Source: Cladorrhinum sp. PSN259
Taxonomy: Eukaryota > Ascomycota > Sordariomycetes > Sordariales > Podosporaceae
Assembly: GCA_033725935.1 (NCBI GenBank)
Contig: MU867077.1
Coordinates: 248,001 to 312,000 of the forward strand
DNA length: 64,000 bases
Direction: 5' to 3'
How positions within the stretch are numbered: the first letter of the stretch is position 1; every line of letters starts with the position of its first letter. The notes beneath the pieces were generated by a model. The model saw nothing but the letters and a program-made list of their open reading frames with translations, did no database searches and was not told the origin of the DNA. Made by a program: the position numbers and the translations under genes. Of the stretch, positions 21,888 to 31,757 are shown in pieces.

Positions 21888-23475
21888 TTAGTATCGCCGC
21901 AACTTTCTCGGATCTTCATATGACCCCTCGAACCCACGCTTACGAGAATCGTCGTCTCTCGGCCGATCAAAGTCGCGATTGCTGCTGTACCCACCCTGAT
22001 CACCTCCGCGGGGTCGGACAGGCTCCATGTTGCTGCCGGATTGACGAGGGTTTCGATCGCGGTAGCCACCACCACCACCGCCGCCGCCGCCGCCGCCGCC
22101 GCTACCACCACCGCTACCACCAGCCCTGTCATCATATGAGCGTGAAGAGCCGCCATCGCGACCACCATACCCACCGCCACCGCCGCCGTTACTGCCGCCA
22201 TACCCACCATCACGACGGCCGCCATCACGGTTGTCTCGTCCACCATACCCACCACCGCCACCACCGGGACCACTAGGAGCATTAGGAGGACCTCCGGAGC
22301 CGCCGCCAAAACCGCGATCACCACCACCGAAACCGCGGTCTCCGCCGCGACCACCGCCAAAGCCACCACCACTGCCTCCACGGAATCCGCGGTCGCCGCC
22401 ACCACCACCTCCTCCTCCTCCTCTGAATCCGCGATCCCGACCTCTGAACCCACCGCCAAATCCGCCACGGAAACCACCACCAAATCCGCCGCCGGAGGGA
22501 CCCATTGGTCTAGACATCATGCTCTTAGTGTAACCGCGACCCCCGAGTCCACCACCAAGGCGGCGCGGCTTCCATCCTTTGACGGTACGGCCTCGTTCAA
22601 CGTCAACCTTGATTCGGCGTTCCTTGATGCGAATTCCATCACAGTTATCTAGAGCGGCTATAGTCAAGGGATGCGCCCATAGGGGCACAAGTGTCAGTAA
22701 CGCCTTACCAAGTACAGTTTTTACCTTTCAAGGTTCAAGTGAGATAAGAGGAGGGGGAAGGAATGTTTTGCAAGGCAAGCTTGAGGGCCATAGCAAACTT
22801 TTACAAAATTATCCCAATGGGGGCTGTGGTGGTGATGATGATGGTGGTGAAGCATTACCTCTCATGTCTTTCTCGCGCTCGTAGACAACAAAAGCGTAAC
22901 CGCGGTGCGGCTTGTATTTCTTGTTTGGCTTTTCGCTGGCGTGAGTGTCTCGGACAATGCGAATCTATGCAGAGGTAAAGTCAGCTATGTGTTGGCCGTG
23001 TAAACGAAGGGAGAGAAAAACGTACACGCTCAATGGGGCCAAAGCGACCAAACTCGCGTTCGAGATCCTTTTCGTCGGCATTGTAGTCGAGACGCGCTAC
23101 TATGAGCGTCTTGAATGCATCACCGCGAATGTTGGGATCCTCGTTGGGCTTGTCTGTAGAGAGCTTGTTAGCATTTGTTGGCAGCAAAAAACGTCGAGTC
23201 TCATCATCCGTACAGCTCTTTGGCCCGTCAACGAGCAAATTCTCGGCAGCTTCCTTCTTCTCGCGTTGCTTGCGGTCGCGAGCTTCCAGCCAGCTCTCAG
23301 TGGGATGGTACTCGATCTGCTTCGCGTACTCGTCCAGTTTTGGAAGAAATTCGGCAACGCCCGAGATGGCAGTCGTCATGCGCTTTTCTGGCGCGTAATC
23401 GGATGGCGGCACCCAGCGAAGCGGTGGACGCGCCGTGAAGAGTGCCAAAAGATTGGGCGGAAGTCGATCCGTCAT
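21888..23475 (-). CDS. SNP1: U1 snRNP 70 kDa protein (U1-70K)
   Basis: Four exons on the minus strand: 23214-23475, 23026-23153, 22859-22964 and 21888-22657, giving 421 residues. Introns: 23154-23213 (60 nt, GTACGG donor, TGCTAAC branch, CTACAG acceptor), 22965-23025 (61 nt), and 22658-22858 (201 nt). Residues 1-95 match the U1-70K N-terminal region (LPPNLLALFTARPPLRWVPP), which wraps the snRNP core. The RRM (about 95-185) has RNP2 LIVARL and RNP1 RGYAFVVYER and binds U1 loop I. After RRIKVDVERGRTVKGWKPRRLGG comes a long Gly/Arg/Ser tail (about 220-400). Intron 1 has no stop and is a multiple of three, so the frame stays open if it is retained; removing it gives GPKSYKPNEDPNIRGDAFK, which matches the family better. 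Gene pairs head to head with mL43. Confidence 0.93.
22036..22530 (-). repeat. Glycine-codon repeat tract in U1-70K
   Basis: About 500 bp of degenerate GGN-rich repeats (GGFGGG, GDRGFRGG, GGYGGRD units) encoding the low-complexity tail of U1-70K. The plus strand is CCG/CCA-rich, which makes long false open frames. A pure stretch of CCG units lies near 22078-22100. Confidence 0.85.
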
Positions 23476-23967
23476 GGCGACGACTTAATGGGCGATGGTT
23501 GATAATCTTTGTTGTTGATATCCAGTTCGATCTTTTTTTCGTTGCTCGGTCTGCCGATTATCTTAAATCGGTGTCGTGCCTTTAAACCTCGAATGAATTA
23601 TCACTGCGCAACAGCTGCGTTATTTGTTGCCGTTCGGCTGTTGGCGAAATCTTGAGGCGAATTGAGGACAGCAGTCCAGTCCGAGCAGGCAGGGAAGGAG
23701 AGCGTGAATTGGGAAGTTACCGGTCGCGCGCGATTGGGAACTCGAATGTGGGAAGCCTTGCCTGAGTTAGGAGACGCCCAATGGCCGTGCACGCGCTCAA
23801 TCCACCAATAAGGGCTCTCCAATCCTGGCTCCACTTCATTTTTCGTTCAACGCCTGTCCCGCAGCCCGCTCCAGCGGAGGTTTGATTCGGGAATTTGGTA
23901 TCAGAATATCCGCGATTATAGAACTGCTGGTGCTATCTGGAGGACAGAAGCAGCAGAAGGGGCCAAG
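23476..23967. other. Divergent promoter U1-70K/mL43
   Basis: About 490 bp between the two start codons, shared by a splicing gene and a mitoribosomal gene. No gene inside. Confidence 0.6.
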
Positions 23968-24518
23968 ATGACGGTAAAACCATTAAAGGCAGTTTCTGTC
24001 GGCCGAGTATGTACCTTGTGTCTTGAGCCCCATCAAATAATAGCCATTCTAACTGCCCTCTTTTCTTAGAATGGCCTCGGCGCCTTCATCCTCCAATGCA
24101 AGAGGATAGATCTTCATTACTGCGACTGGGCTGGTAGTTCCAAGGGCATGAAGTATGTTCTGTCCCGCCTTTCCACTGGCCCCAATTCTTCTTCCCATAC
24201 AGGACGATATGCTAACCACTCTACAGTGGCTTCATCAAGTCCCTCCTGCCCAAGTTCGCCGCCGCCCACCCTCAGATCGAGTTCACCGTCTCCCCTCGGC
24301 CCTCCAAGCACCCAGTAGCCATCGGTCACTATATCAACGGACGTGAGAAGGCCATTTGCGTGCGGAACATGGAGCCCTACGAGATCCTCAAGAAACTTGA
24401 GCTGCTGCGCGATGCCAACGGCGAGAAGCTGAAGAAGCTCTCCAAGAACGTTACCAGTATCAACGAGTCCGTCAGAGGTGTTTGGTCCCCATACCACGGA
24501 AACGGCATGCAGGTTTAA
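23968..24518 (+). CDS. MRPL51: Mitochondrial ribosomal protein mL43 (MRPL51 in yeast)
   Basis: Three exons: 23968-24006, 24070-24152 and 24227-24518, with introns of 63 nt (GTATGT, TTCTTAG) and 74 nt (GTATGT, GCTAAC branch, CTACAG). The 137-residue product has the L51/S25/CI-B8 thioredoxin-like domain: NGLGAFILQCKRIDLHYCDW, GSSKGMNGFIKSLLPKFAAA and FTVSPRPSKHPVAIGHYING, then a basic C-terminal helix. This is a large-subunit mitoribosome protein. Length fits the family. No open frame covers more than part of it because of the small first two exons. Confidence 0.93.
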
Positions 24519-24935
24519 GGGGCACTGGGTGTTTCAAGCATGGGCGGCGGTTGTGGTTAGCCTTGAGATGTTTTGGGATCGTAGAGAAGAGACGAGAAGA
24601 GAAGAAGCATTTGTATGAATAACGCACGGCATTATAAACATTGTGGGTATTGGTTGGATAGGGAGGAAACGCCATACTCCCTCGAAATACCTGCTCTGTA
24701 CAACTACTACTAGAGACAAAAACAATTAAAACAGACACATGGCAACCACAGCAATATGGACAGTCGGCATGAAGAGTGAACAACTACTGGTCTTGATAGG
24801 AGTCCTACTCATGGTTTTGGTCTACATCCTTGCCAATGCGTTTCCATTCTCGCCCTTTTTGTTGGTGTTCCTAAATAATATCCAGGATGAGCTAACCATG
24901 CTCCGCCCTGACGATTCCGTTATTTTTGACTAAGC
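24519..24935. other. Convergent spacer mL43/TPI
   Basis: About 420 bp of 3' flanks. It contains a 64-codon open frame (24739-24933, plus) with one hydrophobic segment, discussed as a finding; I do not call it a gene. Confidence 0.5.
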
Positions 24936-25922
24936 TCACAGGTTGGAGTTGATAATGTCGACGACTGTAGGGCTATTAGCTTCCAAGATTCTGAGGCCTG
25001 AGAGGGTAAAAACCTACATTCGGGCTTCAAGCTGGCACCGCCGACCAAGAAGCCATCGATATCCTGTTCCTTGGCAAGCTCCTTGCAGTTATTACCGTTG
25101 ACGGAGCCACCGTAAAGGATGCGGGTCTCGGCGGCGACCTTGTCGCTAACGTTGGACTTGAGCCAAGAACGAATGGCAGCGTGCACCTCCTGAGCCTGCT
25201 GAACGGTGGCGACCTTGCCGGTGCCAATGGCCCAGATGGGCTCGTAGGCAATGACGATCTTGTCCCAGTCGGCGCCGGAGACCTTGGCGGCGAGAGCAGC
25301 CAGCTGCTTCTCGACGACGGCAACGGTCTTGCCGGCCTCACGCTCCTCGAGGGACTCGCCGCAGCACCAGACAACGCTCACACCGCCGTCAATGGCGTAC
25401 TTGGTCTTGGAGGCAACGACCTCGTCGGTCTCGCCGAGGATGGTCCTCCGCTCAGAGTGGCCGAGGATGGTCCAGTGGATGCCGCTGTCCTTGAGCTGGG
25501 AGACAGAGATCTCGCCGGTGAAGGCACCGTTGGGCTTGTCGAAGACGTTCTGGGCAGAAATGGCGACGTTGGGCTTGCTGACGGAGTCGGCAGCGAGCTG
25601 GAGGTAGAGTGAGGGAGGGGCGATGACGACCTCTAAGAGAAAGGAGCCAGGGTGTTAGCTATCGTCTAGGAAGCTATCCGAGCTGTGCGAGTGGCTAAAA
25701 GAACTTACCAACGTTTGAATCCAATTGCGACTCGTTGAGGTTCTTGACGATGGACTTGATGGACTCCTTGGTCCCGTTCCTGTGAAGGTGGTGATGGTCT
25801 GATTAGCTCCGAGCTTCACCGCGGGGTTTTGCAGAGCGCCATGGCGGGGTAGTTCAGGGATATCTAGTATTAGATCAAACATACATCTTGAAGTTACCTC
25901 CGACAAAGAACTTGCGAGCCAT
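24936..25922 (-). CDS. TPI1: Triosephosphate isomerase
   Basis: Four exons on the minus strand: 25885-25922, 25709-25779, 25018-25632 and 24936-24964. Introns are 105, 76 and 53 nt; donors GTATGT, GTAAGT and GTAGGT. The 250-residue product is a complete TIM barrel that interconverts DHAP and glyceraldehyde-3-phosphate in the cytosol. Active-site residues are present: Asn10 and Lys12 (GGNFKMNG), His95 (ILGHSERR) and Glu167 (AYEPIWAIGTG), with the flexible phosphate loop following and GGSV plus VGGASLKPEF near the end. The last exon supplies only VDIINSNL. A small cysteine-rich variation, VVWCCGES, replaces the usual VIACIGE. Confidence 0.97.
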
Positions 25923-26600
25923 GATGGGCGATTTTGGGTATCTAACAGGATAAGAATAAAAAGTTTAAAATGGGATGGGGGTGTATGGCTGAGGTGATTG
26001 TTGAAAGATTTGGAGGGGATGTTGAGGGTATTTGAAGCGGGTATCGGGGGTAAGGCAATTGGGGAACGAGGAAGTGGGATGAAAGCTGCGCGGGTGCGGG
26101 TCTAAATTTTGGGGCAGTACCCGGACACCGAGCACCGCTCACATTGCTTGGCTTGGCTTGGCTTGCAGTTTGGCGGCGTTGTGGAAGGAATGATCCTAAC
26201 CTGAGACTTGGAAGTTTGTTCGTCGATTCCCCGATGATACTGGTATCTCGAAGAAGAAAAGATGTTAGAGAAACTCAACTGCGCTGAGCGTAAATTACTT
26301 GTACTATAACATTTCCATTCCCAACTCCCTTGTCTTGCGTTCTTCTAGTTTTCCTTTCCCAACCTGGAACGGCTTTGCTCTCCGTCTCAAAGAGTGCTCT
26401 TCCATAAATGTCGTCCCTGCAGGGCATTCCGTCATAGTCCCTGCCAAGCGTCAACTGTGGCATTCGTCCCTGGACACCGGCCCAGCCCGGTTACTGATGG
26501 CTCCACTAGACGCCGGGTATGCCCGGGCTGCCGGTTTCTTTACCGGTTGTTGTGCCGGCGTTTGTTGTTGATATCCACCTTAGCCGAACCCGTTGTCGAC
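25923..26600. other. Spacer TPI promoter/UTP16 3' flank
   Basis: About 680 bp. A short direct repeat GGCTT (x3-4) lies at 26148-26165. No gene recognised. Confidence 0.5.
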
Positions 26601-27750
26601 TCAGCGTTTCTTCACGAAGAAACCCGTCCTTGGTTGTGCCTTTCTGTCCCTCTGAAGGAGGAGCGCTTTGAGGTTGACTGACTGCTTCTTTGCTTTTGGC
26701 GCCTGCTTCCTATCACCGCCGTCTGCTACGACACGGTACACTGTTGACCCCACCTGTTTGTCGCGTGGTGCTCTGGGCTCACGGAGCAATCTTTGTTCTG
26801 ACCCATCTAGTCTCCTCCTCTTATTCAGACTCTTTTCAGCGGACTCGACTGCGCCCAGATCATCCTCATCTTCATCATCCGACTCTAACAGCTCGAGGGG
26901 CAGAAGTTGGGGTACTTCTCGTTTCCTTTTCTCTATTGGCTCCGGAGTCGACTCCTCAGCATCCTCGCCTTTTGCCTTTGCCTCCTCCTCTACCAGCTTC
27001 CTCTCCTTTGCTTGCTGCTTGAAAATGGCATCCCGCTCCTGACGCTTCCGCTTCAATACAGCAGCCTCCCTGTTATCTGGTCAGTGTCCACTTGATGATT
27101 TTATATGATGAGTATTAGAATAATTACTTCTCGGCGGCTTTGGCAGCAGCCTGAGCGGCTTTGCTTGCCTTAGCCTTGGTCTCAGCCTCAGCGGCACGCG
27201 TAGAAACGGCTTCTGGCGCCTCATCGTCAGAATCCTCCTCATCCTCCTCAGCACTATCTTGCACGTCCTTGACCTTGGCGGGGACTGCTGTCTCCAGGGG
27301 GTTCTTCCTAGGAGCCTCGCTGGGAGTAACAAACTCGTCATGGTCGCTTTCGTCGAATGTGATGTGTCTCCTCTCCATGGGCGTCTTAAAAAGCTCTGGC
27401 TCGTGCTCATCGTCAAGTCTCGACCTTGATGTTGATGAGGGCAGCGGAATCTCAATGCTGACGTGTCTGTGCTTAACGGAACCAGTATCCTTGGAACGCA
27501 CAGTCAATTTGGCATTTGGGGTGCTCTCCTGCTTCCGCTCCTCAAGCTTGTCGGTTTTATATCTGATGCCAGCTGCTCTCATGAGTGGTTGATCGTAGAC
27601 ATCCGGCTTGCTGGCTTCAACCTCCTGTGGTGCCTCCCGCGCCTCATTTTCTTGGGTCTCAGCGACTTCTGCTTCAGAATCGGATGACAACTCGATGACT
27701 TCAGGGTCAGCCTTTGGTGCCTTCGTGGCCGATGATTTTCTTGGTGTCAT
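26601..27750 (-). CDS. UTP16-like U3 snoRNA-associated nucleolar protein
   Basis: Two exons on the minus strand, 27128-27750 and 26601-27069, with a 58-nt intron (GTAATT, ACTGAC branch, AACAG). The product is 363 residues. It is highly charged: an acidic, SUMO-interaction-like VIELSSDSE near the N-terminus, then RHITFDESDHDEFVTP, a coiled Ala/Lys/Glu stretch across the splice site, KRKR clusters, and a conserved-looking end VYRVV...NLKALLLQRDRK...GFFVKKR. This pattern fits the fungal U3_snoRNA_assoc (Utp16) family of the small-subunit processome. The call rests on remembered family pattern, mainly the C-terminus; a generic nucleolar acidic protein is the alternative. Head to head with the gene at 28.2 kb. 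Confidence 0.65.
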
Positions 27751-28203
27751 TTTCTATCTTTCTCCCGAATGGCGGTGATGAGTGATATTACGTTGAATGG
27801 GAATTTACAGATTTCTCTGAAAAGAAATTGGCGGTAGAATATTGTCAAGATCAAATGTTGAGAAGGGCTGTTTTTTGAGTTTCTGAATTTCATGAAGAAA
27901 TATCGAAAAGCGAGACCCCCATTCAATAAACTTTTTTTTCCTATTGGCGGTGGCCTTTGATTGGCTGCTAAGCTAGCTAGTGGATCCACAAATTACGCTC
28001 ACCCTTGTTACTAGTTAACAGTGTTCAATTGAGTTTGGACAGGAACCATCATGAACAACTTCCTTTCCGCAACTCGTCATGTCATTTAAAAGTTGTTAAA
28101 AGAAGAGAAAAAAACCGGATACATAATCACCAATGAATTGATCAACTCATATCACGATCATAAAACCCCCCCAAGCTCTCGGGGTTTCTGCCCCCTCGTC
28201 ACC
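27751..28203. other. Divergent promoter, UTP16-like/28-kb gene
   Basis: About 450 bp, AT-rich, between two start codons. No gene. Confidence 0.5.
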
Positions 28204-29604
28204 ATGTCTTCATTCCGGGCTTCTTTTCCCTCAGGACAGATGTTGAGGTTGAGCGTCTTTACTCTTCAAGCAAATACCACATTATGCCTCTATCAGCCCC
28301 AGGCCTTTAAAATACAACAACACTACAGGCGGCCATTACAGGCCCGCTGCTATGCAAAACTAAGGATGATGAGGATGGAGCCCCTCCATAAAACGTCAGG
28401 TGCTGACCTTATGTTCAAAAAGGAGGATGTCCCATCGTTAGATCTTCTCAAAGAATATGCCGACAGATATGGTCCCGGCGACATTACTAGAGAGGACATG
28501 CACAAGGCCGCTGAGATATTTTGCAGCGTGGCAAGATCGGGAAGCTCGACGTGGAAGCCCAGGCTTCTGATGGACTTCGGCATCGACAACTACACTCTTC
28601 ATTATGCCGCCGCTCCGTTGTTGGCAGGGCCGCCCGGGAGATTGTGGCTGCTCGGCTTGCACATGATGGCCACAGCTTCTTCCCTATCATACCAGCCTTC
28701 GACCATGTCCCTCATGAGGCTTTTTCTTTACATGGGCCGTCCAGACAAAATGCTTAATCAGAGCATTCTCAAACTCATCTCGTCTGTTGAAGCCCAGTTC
28801 AAGCAGCTCGCCCGGACAGAAAAAAGCCCCGACATCCTCACCTTGCAGGGCTTGCTGGCCCAGCGAGAGGGGAAGGATGATGCTGCCCTCAAGTTCTTCA
28901 ATGAGGCGATCGACTTGGGTCAGCAAAATGCTGGCAATCCGCCACAACACGACATCCGAACTATGTTGGATGTCATCTCCCGCCATGTCTCTAATGATAC
29001 CAAATGCGAAAACCATCTGATCCGCCAGCCTAGATGGACTTTTGAAGGAGTATGCTGGCAGCGACGAGGCGTCATCTTGCTCAAGAAGGGCCTCAAAGAC
29101 GAAGCCTGCCGCTCATTTCTAATCAATGCAGCCGAGCTTGATCTCCCCAGCGGTTTTGCTGAACTTGGCAAGCTTTGCACCAACGACAGCGGGTTCTTTG
29201 AGAAGATTTTAGTGATGGAGAAACAAGCCATGTTGTTGACGAGGCAGTTTTGGCTCACGAAAGCTGCTCAGGCAGGCGATCGTGAGGCCGGTCGGCTATT
29301 GGCGAGGGAGTTTCTTATCGAACTCGAAGAAGCCGACGAATCGCCATTATCCAGCCCATCACAAGTACACCAGGCCAAATATGATGCCACAACGATACAA
29401 TTCATATGGGGATGGATAAAAATTGTTGGGCAAAGCGAAGAGGGAGAAGATTTCGTAAAGAGGTTGCAAATGATAGATCGGGCCGTAAGAAAGGGGCAGG
29501 CGTCAATGAGACTGGAGGGGGTTAACAAGGACGGCACCTTGAAAGTCGCCATTTGGATATACAATGGGCAGGCAAACCCCCAGAAGACCGTGCTCGACAT
29601 CTGA
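28204..29604 (+). CDS. Putative mitochondrial TPR/Sel1-like helical-repeat protein
   Basis: Single exon, 466 residues from ATG 28204 (context GTCACCATG, good). The open frame extends upstream to 28093, but that part has no presequence character, whereas from 28204 the protein begins MSSFRASFPSGQMLRLSVF and is basic and hydroxylated for about 55 residues, as expected of a mitochondrial presequence. The rest is alpha-helical: repeated amphipathic pairs such as LTLQGLLAQREGKDDAALKFF, VCWQRRGVILLKKGLKDEAC and FWLTKAAQAGDREAGRLLA, which resemble TPR and Sel1 repeats. I do not recognise a named ortholog. Function is unknown; the location is inference. Confidence 0.75.
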   Translation: MSSFRASFPSGQMLRLSVFTLQANTTLCLYQPQAFKIQQHYRRPLQARCYAKLRMMRMEPLHKTSGADLMFKKEDVPSLDLLKEYADRYGPGDITREDMHKAAEIFCSVARSGSSTWKPRLLMDFGIDNYTLHYAAAPLLAGPPGRLWLLGLHMMATASSLSYQPSTMSLMRLFLYMGRPDKMLNQSILKLISSVEAQFKQLARTEKSPDILTLQGLLAQREGKDDAALKFFNEAIDLGQQNAGNPPQHDIRTMLDVISRHVSNDTKCENHLIRQPRWTFEGVCWQRRGVILLKKGLKDEACRSFLINAAELDLPSGFAELGKLCTNDSGFFEKILVMEKQAMLLTRQFWLTKAAQAGDREAGRLLAREFLIELEEADESPLSSPSQVHQAKYDATTIQFIWGWIKIVGQSEEGEDFVKRLQMIDRAVRKGQASMRLEGVNKDGTLKVAIWIYNGQANPQKTVLDI

Positions 29605-31757
29605 GAAGAGAGCACCAAGAGCCCCAAAAGGAATCCCTATTCAAGGCATGCAGGACGCATGCATAGTCACAGGGAGCTGCTCTTTCTTTCCCAAGGCAGA
29701 AGATCCTTCCAGGCCAGCTGAACAAAATTTCCACCTATTCTTCCCTCTTTTCTTCTTCCGGGACAGGCTCGGCCAGTCCCATCGCATCCTCCCGTTGTCG
29801 ATGTAAGGGCGTGAGAAAAGAGGAAATGATAGCGTCATCCTAACCACCCTTTTTTATCATTCCGTTGCTCAGTCGATCTCCTTTTCTTTTGCAGGTGGTA
29901 TACTTCTCCTTAGCTTTTGTCCCTTTGATATCAGCTAACTCTGTCCTACGTACACCGACATCCGCCCCCTTGTCCGACAAAAAAAGCCACCCCCTCCTTT
30001 TGTGTATTCACTGTATTGAAGCAAATAAGAACTGACGAGTCAAAACTCACATTGTCCACTGGCTGGGCAGAGGAGACCACCACCACCATATCATCATGAT
30101 CAGTGGAGATCGACAATAAAAACGATCGACAAAATCGGCCACATCGACCCAATAGAAAGGCAGAAATTCAATGGTGTCCCTTTCATCCATCCTTTCACAT
30201 CACACAACAACCCCTCCAATCCATCAACGTGATTCTCCCATCTGCCACCCCTAATTGGTTCCGAATTTTGGTATTACTTGGGAAGATCACCGATCAGAAC
30301 CCGGACAAGTTTAATTCAAATTGAAAAGAACCTTCTCCTTGGCTTCTCTCATTGGTTCCCAACAAAGTCCGCACGTCGGAATAACCCAAATGAACAACAA
30401 AATTTGGTCATGGTTGATGCCTTTACCTACAAATAAGAGAAGGAAGAGTCAAGAAAGACATTTTTGTATCCGTAGATCTTTAGTATGTACTGTCCAGGGC
30501 CCTTGTCCCTGCGGAAGGACATCCGTCCACCCAGAACCTAGAAACTGAAAAGAAAATCCATGGTGCCCAATCACTCTCCCCGATCTCCGAAAATATCGTA
30601 CGATTTGTACATGAACAATGTCTCATCACACACACACACACACACACAAACACAGCCCTCTCTTTTGGGAGGGTTGTTGATTCTCGGTAAGGTATTCCGG
30701 TCTCTTGCACGAACACATTCACGGGCACTGGACTGGCGCAACAACTGCAAAAGAAAAAAAAAGAGAAACCACATGATCATATGGGATACGGATACACGGG
30801 GGTTTCTAAATAATACAAAAGTACATACTTTATAAGACAAAAAAAAATGCGCGAATGTACTGTACTTGTCGTTTGAAAGTGACAAATAGTTCCCCCGAGA
30901 GAGAGATATGATCGGAAGTCGTCGCTTGGAGAGAGAGGTATGTAAGTACAGTATGTAGGTCCAAGTCCAAAGAGGAAGAGGAAGAGAGAGAGAGGTCCAG
31001 AGACCACATAAAACGCAATATTTGCTTTTATCTTTGATGAATATATCTGAATGTTTGCTAATGATAATGAGGGTATCCGCGTAGTTTCTGATAAACCATC
31101 GTCTTTTTTGCCTGTCCCAAAGATAATTCATAAACCAAAGAAAGAAAGAAAAAATGCACAAGTTGATTTCTGCTTTGCAATCATGATGAGAGCGTCAAAA
31201 TAAACCCCCATCCATCCCTAACAAAGCCCAAAAAACAGAGAAGAGAGAAAATGGGTTGAAAACCATCGCTTGGACTTGGCATTAAATCAGGGTTAAGCTT
31301 CCATGCCTAAAAGCAATAAAAACAAGCCAGCCCTCTGTAAAAAACAAAAATGGTCGAAAACAATCCAGACCCAGAAAATATGACATGAAAAAAATATATC
31401 GCAAAGCTAACTCTTCCCAGTGTTTTTTTTCCAAACCCATTCCCATAAAACTCGCTCATGAAATAATATGTGTATATATATAAATAAAAAAACTTCTCGT
31501 TGGGGTATAAAAGAAAAAAAGACCCAATCTGCCATAGAAGGAAGGAGCCGTTATTTTGAGTAGTCGTCTTGTTCGCCGGCCGTTATCACCACCACCCACC
31601 GAAACAGAAAAATAAAACAACAACCCAAACCAGAAAACCCAAAAAGTGCAAAAAACAAAACCTCGTGCCACCTGAACCAAGCAGCTTGATACCGCCAGTT
31701 AAACAACAGCAGCCTCCTCATCCTTCTCCCATCATCCAGTCCAATATTTGACTCAAG
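29605..31757. other. Convergent spacer, 28-kb gene/velC
   Basis: About 2.15 kb, AT-rich and low in complexity, with a CA microsatellite and GA-rich stretches (30890-30995). A 196-codon minus-strand open frame at 30571-31161 reads through this low-complexity DNA and is not supported. Confidence 0.5.
30626..30648. repeat. (CA)n microsatellite
   Basis: About eleven CA units, followed by AACACAG. Confidence 0.9.

Noticed and set aside
22231..22533. Proline-rich plus-strand frame
   Set aside because: Antisense of the glycine-codon tract of U1-70K.
30571..31161. 196-codon minus-strand frame downstream of velC
   Set aside because: Reads through CA/GA microsatellites in what is probably the velC 3' flank; low complexity.
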